Below are positions 13,120 to 25,701 of a stretch of 64,000 bases of DNA, in pieces; the stretch's first letter is position 1; each line of letters starts with the position of its first letter. Below the pieces are notes generated by a model. It searched no databases, was not told the DNA's origin, and saw only the letters and a list, made by a program, of their open reading frames with translations. Source of the stretch: Brachypodius melanocephalos (taxonomy: Eukaryota; Chordata; Aves; Passeriformes; Pycnonotidae); NCBI GenBank assembly GCA_013398615.1, contig VZSR01001479.1:16764717-16828716 (forward strand). The letters run 5' to 3'. The position numbers were made by a program, and so were the translations under genes.

Positions 13120-14915
13120 CCACAACAGCAAAATAAAACAACCTAATACCTTCCTTGCTCTACAAAATATGAAATGTTCAAATAATATAGGTGGATGATA
13201 AGCTAATATGTCCAGGTAGTATAAAAAGATGCTAAGTCAATTGCTAATCATGAGAAAATGTCAAAATTAGGGTAGGTGCATGAGTCATTATCCATAGCAA
13301 TGTTAGGGTTGTATGTTGGTTTTTTTCCCTTGGGTGTACATTTCACTCACAAACGATGCACAAGACAGAACTACCCCCACTATGAATTGAAGTTGTATAA
13401 CAAAAGCCACTTTCTTAAGGACCTAGTGTTGTTTCTTGTAATGAAAACAATGGAGCAGAAAATTCAGAGTAAGAAAGGGCACTCATGTGAAGAGAACAAA
13501 TAGATTATTATCCTAGAGAACTAGATTATATTCCTATTTCAACCAGCGAGTTTGTACAGAATTTCTTAGATCACTACATCACATTTTTTGTGCTCGTTTT
13601 TTGGAATGCTTGGATGAAGATGTTGATTCTGAATTATAGATATATTATTCAATATAGCTGTAACCGAAGCCGAATTTGTTCAGCAAGAAGCTTTTTCGAA
13701 CAGCAGATCGTAGAATGACAACAATTGAATATAATTTTTTGATACTTTTGACTTCAGCTTCCATTCATTCCATACACTTGCAGCAAAGAAGGTTAATTGA
13801 TTAATTCTTGTAAAGTCCTGTGGTGCTGTGATGATAAGCATAAAAATGGTATAAAAATGATAAGGAAATTAGATGTCTGACTTGATTAGCATTTTGATGG
13901 CATAGAATAAACAAATTTTAAGCTAACATATTGAACATTGAGAACTGAATTGATTACCTACTCATTAATTTATCATGTGCTGCTCACTAAACAGAGCAAA
14001 GAGATCTAGTGGAAATGCATGCACGTGTACTGTACCTATAATGTTCTTACTATATATATATAACTTAATTAAAGTCACATTGGCTGATCATCATTGCAAA
14101 GGAACAGCAGAGGCAGACATAGAGCCCAACTAATACTGCATGCAACTCTCTTAATTACAAGGCCTTCCTTTCCTTTGATTGTCTGTGTATATATTGTGTC
14201 TTTAGCAAGAAACATCTTTCCTCATGTAACTCTTATTCTGGGTTATACCTCCAAGCACTTAAAGAGACAGAAGATGCATGGAAAAGGTGTGTGAGCATAA
14301 TATTTGAACTGGTAATTTCTTATACTGGAGGATTGAAAACTGCAGAATTAATTCCATTAAGAAAATGAATTCTGTTGCAGCAGTGAATTCATTTAGAGGC
14401 TATGTACAAATTCTCTTTTAAATGCAGGCTGCCACATCCCATAAGGGCTTAACATACACTTTCTCAATCATTATTTGAATTTCTAAGACTACTGCCTAAT
14501 ATTCTATGATTTATTATTTGACCTAACTGGAGACAATTGCTGAGGTTTTTTTTCTTTAAATATATGTTTTAGAGCAGGGTCTGGCATTTAAATATCAGCT
14601 GATTTGGAATGTGAGAGCAGTACTTATCAGGATTTTTGATTTCTCTCTGTGTGCTAGATGGGAGTACACAATGCTTGCCACAGTGTTTCCCCAACCAGCT
14701 TAGTCTTGTGTCTTTTTTTTTTCTGCCTTCCATTCCTGCTGATCCCCATTGTAGCTTATCTGACAGAGTTTTATCTGGTATCACAGTTCCCCAGTATGCC
14801 TCCCAGTTCCAAGTCTCCTAGCTTGTGTCTTAGTTGTCCTGGATTTCCGCTATTCTTCCCTTCATCTCTTTTTCCAGCTTCTTTTACATGAAATTACCTA
14901 GTCTCCTTTTCACCA

Positions 14916-14990
14916 AAAAAAAAAAACCAACTAACCAAGGAAAAAAAAAAAAAAAAACCACCAAAAAACCAAAATAACAACAGCAAAACC
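14916..14990 (+). repeat. A-rich low-complexity tract
   Basis: Runs of A interrupted by CC and AAC words (CCACC, CCAAAA, AACAAC). It could be the A-rich tail of an unrecognised retrotransposed piece or a simple tract. No target-site duplication was identified. Confidence 0.7.
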
Positions 14991-15319
14991 CCAACTTTTA
15001 TTAGTTCTCTCTTTTTCTCATCATTCAAAAGTTATTGCCTTATGAATAGCATGGCTTTGTTCTCCTATTGTTCCAGCTGGAGACTTACTTGAAACACAGC
15101 TGGTTAGGGGATAAATTGTATCAGTGAAATATCCTACAGTTTAACAGTTTTATAAGCCCCTGTCATTAATATGCTAACCTAATTTCCCTTTAATATTGCT
15201 GGTTTGGAATCTGAAATGATAGAATATTTCTGTAACATACGCAAAAAAATGCAAATGTATTTTAATGGCTTCATTAGCAATTACCTACTTACCCAGCACA
15301 AAGGTAACTGGAATTCTCC

Positions 15320-15400
15320 TTTTTTTTTTCTTTTTTTTTTTGCTTTTTTTTTTTTTTGCTTTGTTTTGGTTTGGTTTTGTTTGTTTTTTTTTTGTTTTGT

Positions 15401-15431
<31 letters not shown>
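15320..15431 (+). repeat. poly-T and (GTTTT)n tract abutting a splice acceptor
   Basis: Poly-T runs interrupted by single C or G are followed by GGTTTGGTTTTG-like words and then about seven near-perfect GTTTT units, ending only a few bases before the acceptor TTCTTCCAG of exon 15436-15522. It acts as, or replaces, the polypyrimidine tract of that exon. Such pentanucleotide tracts are usually length-variable. Confidence 0.95.
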
Positions 15432-15435
15432 CCAG

Positions 15436-15522
15436 GAATCTATATCAACCTGCAGATTTGCACAGAGAGTTGCTCTTATTAAGAATGAAGCAGTTCTTAA
15501 TGAAGAAATTGACCCCAGATTG
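15436..15522 (+). CDS. KIF6: KIF6 exon: motor helix 6 and neck linker
   Basis: This 87-nt exon (29 codons, phase 0-0) reads ESISTCRFAQRVALIKNEAV and continues to EEIDPRL. STCRFAQR corresponds to the STLRFA motif of kinesin helix 6, which closes the motor core. The VLNEEIDPRL end is the neck-linker and start of the neck. The acceptor CTTCCAG lies just after a long (GTTTT)n tract and the donor is TTG|GTGAGA. It joins exon 10929-11072 in frame (KRNID-ESISTCRFA), matching KIF6 order. No coding abnormality is seen; the oddity is the microsatellite at its acceptor. Confidence 0.95.
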
Positions 15523-18500
15523 GTGAGAACTGTCTGGGGACAGGGGGAAGGAGATTGCTTGGTTTAAGTTTTATTAAGCCATAGCAGTCAAATGGATCTT
15601 GGGGATTTTATACTGAAACATCCCATTAAATAATTTTCAGATGCAAGCTCCAACTTTTTCTATAAAATAACTGCAACTTTAATTTTTTCTTTTGGACACA
15701 ATTATAATTAAGTGGATCTTTATCAAATCTCTAAAGGCTTTCTCAACTCTTAAAGCATCTGAGGAGAAATGGTCACTTTCATTATCATCTTCATGTTGTT
15801 TTTTTAGAGTGATAATTCTTAAATCATAGTCACAGGTCACTGGATGTTTCTAAAACTCTTTAAAATTGTAAAATAATACAATAAATAATAATATTTCTAG
15901 TCACTTGATGAAGGCACACAGCTGCACTAAAACAAGTTGTGTATGAAAAAGCTAAGAAAGATACCAATACTAAGTCCTTCCTTGAAATTGATTCAAGGAG
16001 CATTTTAGATAGGAAGAAAGTGCTCTGTGAAGTTACTATTAGGAAAAAACGAGGAAGACAAGCAAAGGAGATAGAAATAGTTGATTATATAGCTAAAGAT
16101 TTCATTCATTGTTACTTGATTGTAATTAGAATATTTCATTGCTGTTTATAATTGGGCTTTTATTTCCTCTTGTCTTCGTTCTTGAAGTTCAAAGGGAATA
16201 GAAGATCCTTGTCAGGTTTTAATCTGGTTTTCTTTTTAATTATTATTTATTTTATTTTTCTTTCAATTTCTAATAGCAATAACACCACAGATTAAAAGAA
16301 AAAATAAACTCAGTAGGCATTGAACAACTTCTTCATTTCTATCAGTCTGTTCTTTTTTTCTTTTCTACATAGATTTTCTAGTAGCAAATTGTGCAAAACA
16401 TTTCTTCTATGGCCACAGAAAGCCTTGATTGAGGTAAAACACATGCAGGCTCCTGAACATTTACTACATCCTGTGGAGCTATACTCCACGAGTTTGGTAT
16501 GTCTCGCTCTGCAGGATCATTTAGCAAGTAAAGCAGAAGTGGACTCGTGAGAGTTAGAAAATCATCCCCTCTTGTGGAAAAGGCAGAGGAACACAAGTTC
16601 CTTGAATTAATATAGCCCTGTGCTCATTATGGAATTTCTTGCCCATCTTAAGTATATTTCAAGGGTGCAACCCTGTTATTCAAAGTGCTGTATTTGAGAG
16701 TTTTTTTTAATAAAAATCAAGTTTTATTGTAATAAAATAATACTAATTTTATGAAGAATTGAAACAGTTGGCAATATCATCTGTGAGTTGAATGCATGCT
16801 TTATAAAGAGAGTTCACAATAATTCCTGGTGGATCTGAGTTAAGTCAGATTGTTATGTAAACTTTATTCTTCATAATGGAGAATTCCTGACTTTTTATCT
16901 TACCGAGAAGATGAATTTGTACCTGTTGTACTTTTAAGTGACTCATCTTTGAACTTCTCTCATTCATGGCTAAAGGACATAATTTAAACTGAAAATCAAT
17001 GTCTTGAGTTAAACCTCATCTCGATTTTCATGTAAAAATAGAAATGAAGTTACTTTGTTTCAATAGATTTTTGTTTGTCTTAATAATACTTGAAAGTGAA
17101 TCTTCCGTCCATATCCTGAATTTGGTATTTCAGTTGTTGTCAGATTTAAGTTAATTGTGTTAAAAAATTTGGACATTGAACAGAGATGTTACTATGATTC
17201 AGCTGTCTACCATTTTCCACTCCAGCCCAAAATTTAGTTTTCTTCACTCACTAGTTGGCACAAACTACATCAGAGTGTGGCACCAAAATAGAGCAATATA
17301 AAATTAGAAGAAAGCGATTGGCCCACAATATTCTCTAAGTGTTCTTGCAACTTCTCTGATTAACAGTCATCACTTTAATAGACTATTAAATAAAATATTA
17401 TGTTAAACTTTCATACTTTACTGTCAAAAATAGTTAACTATAGGTTTAGAGTTAAAAGAAATAATCATACACATCTCTAAAATAATTTGATTTTTAAAGT
17501 AAAAATTTAGGAAGTTATGATTAAATTTTCCCATTTAAAGAAATAGAAATGTTTGAAGGAGTTTTAGCATCCAGTGAAAGTATTTGTCATCAGTTTCAAC
17601 AATCTCATTACTGGAAAGCACATGCAATCAAAAGTGGCTAATTTTTCCTTGAAAACGTTCTTCTCTTTGAAACTTATTTTGCATATGGAATCAGTGCATG
17701 CATATCCACCTAAAAATATCACTGGACTACTGATACATTTGAGCCATATAAAGAGAGGCTTCTTTAAATGATCAACCATAAAGTGTCCAAGAATGCATTC
17801 ATTCATGTCTTAGACTTAGGTATTTGCATATTGCCTGCTTTGTAGAATATGGCTTTGAGAGTTTAATGATTAGTAAAATGTTGTTTTATACAGACATTTA
17901 TTCCCACAGTACAGATTCTGGCAATGGCTTCCTAGAATTTAATGCAATTAATGTAATTCCATGTAATTTAACATTATTCCATGTAATATACTCACATTAA
18001 TATTCATTAATACAATTTAATTTCATTATGTTGCTTTATGCAATCAGTTTGTTGCTAGCAACTATAATGCTATAATTCTAATAATAGCAAAATATCACAT
18101 AAAAAGAAAAAAAGATAAGATTAAATTTAAGATATTGTTTTGAAACTTCTGATTCTATAAGGGAAAGCAAAAAAAGTCACTTGTGTATTTGCCCTTTCTC
18201 TAACAAAGATGTCAGTTCTTAAATGTGTTTTCATTATTAAGAGGCAAAACTAATGAGTCAGGAAAGCTCTTTTTATTCCTATGTCAAATTATATATTTCT
18301 CTTTTGAAAAAATTCTTTTGAACTCTTTCTGTACAGCCATGTTTTCTAACAAGAATTTACTGAATTTGGAAGACTTTTCTGGGATTTATGAATGGAAAAA
18401 GAGAAAAAAAGAGTGCTTGGTATATTTAAGTAATTTTGACAGTTTTTAGAAATTATATCTTTTTTTAAAAAAAGGTGAAAACTAAAGTATATTTACCTAA

Positions 18501-18579
18501 ACTGAACCTTCTATTGCAAAAAATGTAAACTAGCTATTAATTTCTAGGTGATGCTTGGTTTATGTCTTGCTGTTTGTAG
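15523..18579 (+). other. KIF6: KIF6 intron (3.06 kb)
   Basis: The intron runs from GTGAGAAC to TGTTTGTAG. It is AT-rich with no recognisable mobile element. At 17941-18010 there is a short AT-rich stretch with two copies of ATTCCATGTAAT. ORFs up to 80 codons look random. Confidence 0.85.
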
Positions 18580-18683
18580 ATGATTGTCCAGCTGAAAAAG
18601 GAGATCCAGGATTTGAAGGATGAGTTGGCGCTGGTGACTGGCAAGCAAAGAACGTCAGAGCTTTCCCAAGAAGAGCTACTTCA
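18580..18683 (+). CDS. KIF6: KIF6 exon: neck coiled coil
   Basis: This 104-nt exon (phase 0 in, phase 2 out) encodes MIVQLKKEIQDLKDELALVT and ends EELLQ, with the last Gln codon split CA|G across the next intron. The Leu and Ile spacing of LKKEIQDLKDEL is a heptad pattern typical of the neck coiled coil that follows kinesin motors and supports dimerisation. Human KIF6 has a very similar KEIQELKDELAMVTGEQR segment, recalled from memory. The acceptor is TTTGTAG and the donor CA|GTAATG. Its internal ATG is not a start codon, because the preceding exon ends in phase 0 in the same frame. Confidence 0.95.
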
Positions 18684-21600
18684 GTAATGTCTTACATTGT
18701 TTTAATTTTCTTCTTTTATTATTATACTTTTCATTGGTTGCTTTATTGGCATAAATATTTAAATCCATCTCAGAGTTTTAAATTTCCCTGAGTGAATAAT
18801 AAAGTGTAGTTAGGTGCCAGTTTAGAATGGCAGATTTCCATGAAAAGCTCTGTGAGGCTGCTGGCTGTGTTTTTGCAGCCTCAGCACTGAGGAAGTGAAG
18901 TGAACGCAAAGGATGGGAATGCCTGTCAAATGCCAGGCAAAAAGAAGTGTTGTATAAGAGGGCAGAATGAAAAACAGTTTTTCTCAAAACTGGATATGCA
19001 ATCTGAGTAGAGTTCAAAAAATATTCTTGTGCTAAGACGTATCCTGTTAGTTTGACATAAACCAAAACAAATCTTACATTTCTGATCCACAATTAATCAA
19101 TGTCTTAAAAGCCGAATTTTTTTTTTTTTTTTAACTGAACATGCCGTTGAAATACAGTATTAATTCTTGTAAATATTGTAACATTCTGCAGCTTTTGGTA
19201 ACAGATCAGTGCAGCACATAGGAACCTTCTAAATATGGTGTATTTACTCAAGTTTAAATGTTCACAATAACTTGTTCACAATAACTTTCCAGGCTTGAAA
19301 ATTTGATTCTGTAGTATGGACCTACTTAACCACTGTACCTCAACTCTATAAAGAAAGAAGTAACTGCCTAATTTTGTTTGATTAGTACATTAATTGTAAC
19401 CAAACTGAAGCTGTGGGAATATTTAGTCATTAATTTCTCAAGAAATTGGTCCAGAAGACAACTGCCAGTGCTAACAATTTCCCCTGACACATAAGAGAAT
19501 CTGGAGACATGAGGACAAGCTGCTACCTGAACCTTGAATTTCTCATGTAGATTGTTATTATTAATCATTTACATCAGCAGTTATCAGTATATTCTCCTAA
19601 CCAGAAATCTCCCTGCAGTTCCTACTGAGTTAATATATGTTTATCATCTGCCCAAACACAGGAGAGTTGAATGCACAAATAACATTGCAGAGTAGCACTA
19701 CATGTGACCAAGACTAGCCATAGAAAGAAAAGTACCTTTCTTTTTCATTACATGTAGAATTAAATGCCCCTATTAGTTAGTTTCTTTTCACTCTTCAGAG
19801 GATGACTGACTTTCAGTGATTTTATTCAGACATACTTAAATAATCTATATTTTGGTTTAAATAAGTGCTTTCATAACATTGTTGTAAAAATCTGTCACAT
19901 GAATTTTCCACTGTGGTCTTGTTTCCTGCTTACTTTGTACAGAGAAACTGGGGTTTTGGAAATTGTTTGGGTTTTCTAAGACCACAGTAACAAATCTTAT
20001 TTCCTAAGATTTTTACCTTTTTGCCATGGAAATGGTAGTATTATAAATAGGAATGGGTTATAAATAGTAATGTATTAATGGTTTATTAAACTTTTCATTA
20101 TGATTATGCAAAGGAAAACTAGGAATGTACCATCTGCATACTATTGCACTATAGCATCTGGTAGGCCTGGTTTCAGAAATGTGACTAAAAAGTGTGTTAG
20201 TTGTATGTTTTTCCTTTTTATCTATGTAGCAAAATGTGTAGTGCATTACAGTATCAGAAAAGGTTTCTTCTGAGATCATAACAAGAAATTTTGCATCCCA
20301 TTACTCCAGAGAGAAGCAGGGCGGAGACTTTAATGAGTTTCTACCTGCATTAAGTCACATAATGAGAAATAACTTCCAAGGACCTCAATGACATTAGATC
20401 AATGCAAAATTTTAATGTTTCTGCATTTATAGTTTATTTATATTTACTCAGGCTCATGTAGTACGTGTGTTCATTGTTTCAAAAATAAGTTATTTTCTTG
20501 AAAGAAATGCTGTGGGATTAAAACATAGAACAGCACTTAAGTACTGCTGACTGGGATATAATAATTTTCCTGAGGATCAATACTGAACAAGAAGGGCCTC
20601 AACCAATTAACCTCATCAGTCATCAATGCCATATAATGACATTTTTCAGGGATCATTTTTTAAATATTATTTAAAATTTTTTAAAAAATTGGATATACAG
20701 AGTTTTTTCAAACAGAGAGGCAAAGAGAGTGCTAGAGAATAACTCACATACATGAGTCAGACTGGGTTGTTAGTACTTTGGGCTGCAGCTGAATGAAATG
20801 TAAAAAGCTAAGTCAATCTCTTCTAGAACATTTCAAGGGAGGGAAAATATAAAATATCAGGGTTTATGAGTTTTTCATTTGTCTGTGCTCATGCAAACAG
20901 AGTGCTCACAGACAAACAAGTGTTGTGGCTCAAACACCCAAATGAAAATGTAATGAAATGAAAAAAAGCTACGACTTCAATGAAAGTATCTTTTTGTGGT
21001 TGTGAACATTTATACTTTTTGAGCTTGCTTTCATATGGCAATAACATTTGTGATCATGCTGGTTTACATGTCTGTTCTTGAGTTCTGTAAATGTTCTGAG
21101 CATTCATGACAATCAGCAGATAGCATCTAAGTGTTCTGTCTCCAGTTAGAGTCTATCAACACATAACACAGCAAATTTTTATGATAGTTCTGTTTATTGG
21201 GACTGGCCATCAGAGTTTGGAGCTACTCATTATCTGGAGAGTTTGTACACATTAGAGAGCAAATATACAAGTGAGTAGTCCAAACAGAAGTATGGACCTG
21301 GATGGTGGCTGATAAAATCATGATTCAGTATTACTGGAAAATGTCTATGTTGGGATTTGCATCTGGTTTTGCATCTATAATGAAACCTAAATAATATTAC
21401 TTATCAGGAGCCGTACAGATCGGTTTGTTATGACAGACAGAAGAAAAGAAACATGGTATAGGTAATAATGCAACATACTCTCTTGTGCTTTATTTCAAGT
21501 GGCCACCCAAGAATGATTCTTGAAGGACTAGTATTGTAGAGGATTCTTCTATTATTATTGTTTTTGTTATTGATGGTTTTTTTAAAAGTCAGAGAGGGAA

Positions 21601-22326
21601 TTCTAATTAAGGTCATTATGGATTTCAAATCCTACTTAGACATTTTTGCTTAGTTAGGATATCTTCTGTTTAAACTTAAATAAACTGTATCTCATCATGT
21701 ATGTATATATCTATATCTATATAAATAATTCATTTTTATATAGTTCTTTTCCAAATTTTTAAACTTTGACTGAAGTGTAACTGTGGTTAATTTTATTGCA
21801 AATAATTGACTGGTAAGGAGAAATGTTACAAAGGATAGCCTTAAAAAACATGGATATGTTTTAATTATTCTTTTTCTGATGCATCATACATACACTAACA
21901 GAGGTCACAGCAAAATTAATCTGCTGAAAGCATTATGATCCTGGGGGTTTTTTTATTCTTTGATGCTGATCACAGATGGACAAAGGTACAAAACAAGTCA
22001 GTGGAAAAACTCCATGCACATTTATTTTTTTGTCCCACACAACAAGTTATCTCACTTTTCAGTAGAAGACAGATGCCAAAATGAAACTAAGTCCAGTGAT
22101 ACATGTATAGATCAAATATTTTTTTAGTCTAACACAATGGCTATGGTGTTGCATAGGTTTTTTTGCTCTCTACATATGTTGCGGGAATTAAATGTCAGTG
22201 ATTGACCAGAAAATAAGTGTTATTAATATGTGAAAATTACATTTTGTAAGTTTCTGGACTTACTAAGTCAAGAAACGCCAAACATTTCTTGCAAAAATGA
22301 GCTTCATTACACTTGTTTGCTTTCAG

Positions 22327-22386
22327 AGCATTCCAAATGAAATTGATGGGCTACTCAATGCAGTTGGAATTGCTAAATATTTGCAG
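22327..22386 (+). other. candidate cassette exon within KIF6 intron
   Basis: The 60-nt segment is preceded by a pyrimidine-rich acceptor (TTGTTTGCTTTCAG) and followed by a donor (CAG|GTAGCA). Its length is a multiple of three. Between exons 18580-18683 and 33082-33187 it would stay open, adding about 20 residues (AFQMKLMGYSMQLELLNIC plus split codons) to the neck and stalk. No counterpart exists in the human KIF6 protein as I remember it. A chance pseudo-exon is the more likely reading. Confidence 0.2.
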
Positions 22387-23097
22387 GTAGCATATGAATA
22401 AGCTGATTTTCATTCCTGATTGTTTTTATCTTCAGTTAAATCAAAGTATCTTCAGGGATTTATGTTAATTTTTTTTCATTTAATAGAAAGAAAAAAATTG
22501 TCAAATAGGCTTTCCTCATAATCACTATAATGTCACAATACCATTCACTAAGTCTAAAACAAAATGGGAAACAAATGCTCTTGACTTTTCTTGGGAATGA
22601 TAAATTATAATATGATGTTGCTTACCAGTTGTGTGACTAAAGCTACAGCTGTCTGGAATTCAGAATTCTGTGTTGAATGGTGAGCATTTGCATTACTGTG
22701 TCATATTTTTGATTTTATTATTTTGTTCTCGTAAATGTTACACATAAATGAATTCCCCTGCACTCATTTTGTTTATCTAAAAAGCAAAGCTTTAAAAATT
22801 CAGCTAGACTACGTAAGTGGTTCAGAATGTAGTTCATAAAATGCTTCCAAAATCTGAATTGCTTGCTTTGGATCTTACCTTCTACTTCCTCAGCAGTAAA
22901 CGGCTGATCTAGGTATTTCTTTGAGCTGAAGAATTAGTTTCATATTTAAGGGAAAAAAAAATAAAAGAACTTCTTTGAACTATTTTTAAAATGTAGAAAA
23001 TAACATCATACATCCCAAATACAAGGAAATTTTACTCTTTTAGGCTTCTGCATTATGCTTTAGAATGGAATTAAATTACCTTCAAATGATTTTTTGA

Positions 23098-23108
23098 GGG
23101 GGGGGGGG
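23098..23108 (+). repeat. G11 homopolymer
   Basis: An uninterrupted run of eleven G within AT-rich intron sequence. Confidence 0.95.
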
Positions 23109-24599
23109 AATTGTATGCCAGAAGTAAAAGGGAAAGTTCTTTTTGTTTGAATCATTTGGGATTCTTTTTTCTTAATAATATAAATGAGCTCACTAGCAAT
23201 TTACAGTGTGTGCCCAGAAAGTCAGGATTTCAAATCAAGGTCCTATGTTCCAGAGCACCCACACTTCCAGGGTTTTTGCCAGTTGGAAATCTCTAAGAAC
23301 AGGACCGGAAGTACTGGCTTAGCACTTTAATTTATTAATAACTTTCCCTTATTTCTTTCAGATACATATGTTATTACAGACGCTTCTATTTTTTACTTCA
23401 ACAGTCATATATTGTTCATCTTACTCAACTCCTGGAGATCTCATTACTTCTGTTTTTCAATTTTTCTGTTTCAACCTTGTGACATCTGTATGCTATTCAC
23501 AGTATTAACAATATTGCACTGTTGTACAATATAGAGCTTTAACAGTTACTCAGTTGAGCTGTTGAACAAATGACTTCCTTTGCAAAGCAGAGAAAATGTT
23601 CTTATTTGCTGATGTCAGTGTTCAATTTCATTTGCAAGGTGGAAGAAATAAAGGCATATCACCTTGCCTTTTGTCAAGGCATCTTTGCAGACCATAGATC
23701 TGTGTCGAAGTTAGCAGATTGGGCAGCATGAGCTGTGTGGCAATATTCAAGAGAAAACAACCTACCTTAGCTGTAAAGTAGTCTTAAAATGTCTCACGTT
23801 AACTGCTTGCTTAGATGCCTGATTTAGAATGCTGTTAAATCAATGTATTTTTGTAGAGGACGTTTTTTTCTCTACATGTTAATGAAATCTGTAGTAAAAG
23901 TACAGAAAGTTCAAATTCCTAATGTATTTACCTAAACTAGGTCCGTAAAATGTAAATAATTTTCTGTAGTCCTGCTTTTTGTTCCAAGGTTCCTGAAAGT
24001 AGGGAAAAAAAATCTTATTTAAACTGATCACCTTTTACATTGAAACTATTCAGAGATAATAAAGTGTAAAGTTCTTTTCAAAGGATAGCAAGTTTGTTTG
24101 AGCATGGGGGTGGGAGGGAAGTAGATGACATACTATGTCCTGGTTTTTAGTGTTCAAAATTATACCATCATCTAATGTTATATGGCTTTAACAACAATAG
24201 TGAAATGAACTCGTATTAGTGAGGTGTATGGAGAAAACATAACATAGCTTCAGTTGATTATTTAGATGTTTGAAAGAATCTCTTAATCAATTTTCAAATA
24301 CATATGATCCAAACTGATTATAGAAGCTTTTTGAATCTCTCTGAAATTCACTGAATATTTGGTCAGCTGAGTTCTTCTGAAAGTACCACTAAATACCTGT
24401 TTGCATGTTTTGGCACTTTAAATACTTTTAGAAAGTCTTTTTCTTTTGAGTTTATACATCTAATTAATAACCAGTGATATTTTACAGATCTTTTTAAAAC
24501 TACTTCTGTCCTTTATACTGTAGGATTATCTTGGTGTTCATCCATATGAGTACTTTTGTCTTCTTTGAATTGCTGTTATGCTTGTCCTATGTAATTTCA

Positions 24600-24656
24600 T
24601 TTTATTTAAATTTTTATTTTTATTTTATTTTTCATTTCATTTTATTTTGTTTTATT
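24600..24656 (+). repeat. ATTTT-rich simple repeat
   Basis: A degenerate run of ATTTT, ATTTTT and CATTT words on the sense strand, about 55 nt long, in the 14.4-kb intron. Confidence 0.8.
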
Positions 24657-25671
24657 CTTCCTACTTTGTAGATATTTTGATTTTTTAATTTTGATAAACT
24701 AAAGGTTAGTTTTCTCCTGCTACTTTTAGATATTCTCCAGTGATTAGAACATAACTACTGTTATGGCCACAAGTATTAGCTGGCAGTGAGTAGCATTCCT
24801 TTATGTGTGCACTTTTGGGTTGTTTTTATAAAGTGCTGTTGAAGAAGGAAATCATCTACTCAGCAAGCTACTTGACATGTTTCTCCTCTGAAAAAAAAAA
24901 GAATTGCATGTGTAGAATTACAGGCAGTAGGCACCTTTTTCCATCATAAGCCAGTCTTGGGCTTTTTATTGTCCAGTTAAAATCACCCCTTTTCTTACTG
25001 ATAGAAAGATTTAGAGCTGTGTGCATTTCATCATCGTAATGAATGATTTTCAACTGTGTAGAAACTCATCTTACATCTGTTTGCCACATGGTAGCCGTCT
25101 AATTCAGAAGAATCTCCTGTAATGTGTAATTGTTAGAGAATTGTATAGATATTTTTTAAAACTGTAAAAATCTTCCAGACGGTAAGAACATAAGACACTC
25201 AAAGACTTACTGCTCTTACTACCCTGGTCTAAGACTACACTAAATCAATGCAGCCTATACGAGGCTATAATACTTTTAGTATACGATAATACAACTATTC
25301 TATGAAATATCTGCTGAAGGGATTGTACAAAGGCTTATGTAACTGCTTCCACTATTTATCTTAGTTATCTTAATTAGTATTATTTCACCCAGGAGTTAGC
25401 ACACTTTTGTTAAATGAGAGGTTAAGCAGTTATTTCTGGATACAGAATACAGCATTATCCTCTGTATATGTCAGTTATGCTGTCATGTGCACTACCTGTC
25501 AGTAATGTATAACAGCTCTTCTCAGGGCAAGCTGGATGTATTCTGTATACTTTTACCTTCTGTCGTTTCATTCACAACAATGCCTAGAAATACCTTTGTT
25601 TTTTGCCCTTATCTTCCATATATATAAAATCCATTGCTTTGAATCTCTGTGGTCTTCCCATACTGATGCAT

Positions 25672-25701
25672 ACTTGAAGCTAACTTAGCTTCAAGTTAGC
25701 T
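25672..25701. repeat. two interlaced perfect palindromes
   Basis: ACTTGAAGCTAA at 25672-25683 is the exact reverse complement of TTAGCTTCAAGT at 25685-25696, with a 1-nt centre. Overlapping it, AGCTAACTT at 25678-25686 pairs with AAGTTAGCT at 25693-25701 around a 6-nt loop. The two hairpins share bases and exclude each other. Confidence 0.9.

Larger units (their letters stand above)
11073..15435 (+). other. KIF6: KIF6 intron (4.36 kb)
   Basis: The intron runs from GTATGTTC to CTTCCAG. It contains a roughly 1-kb CR1 copy (11605-12585), an (ATG)8 microsatellite at 13096-13119, an A-rich tract at 14916-14990, and a 110-nt T-rich and (GTTTT)n tract that runs into the 3' splice site. Other ORFs here are short and unlike known proteins. 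Confidence 0.85.
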
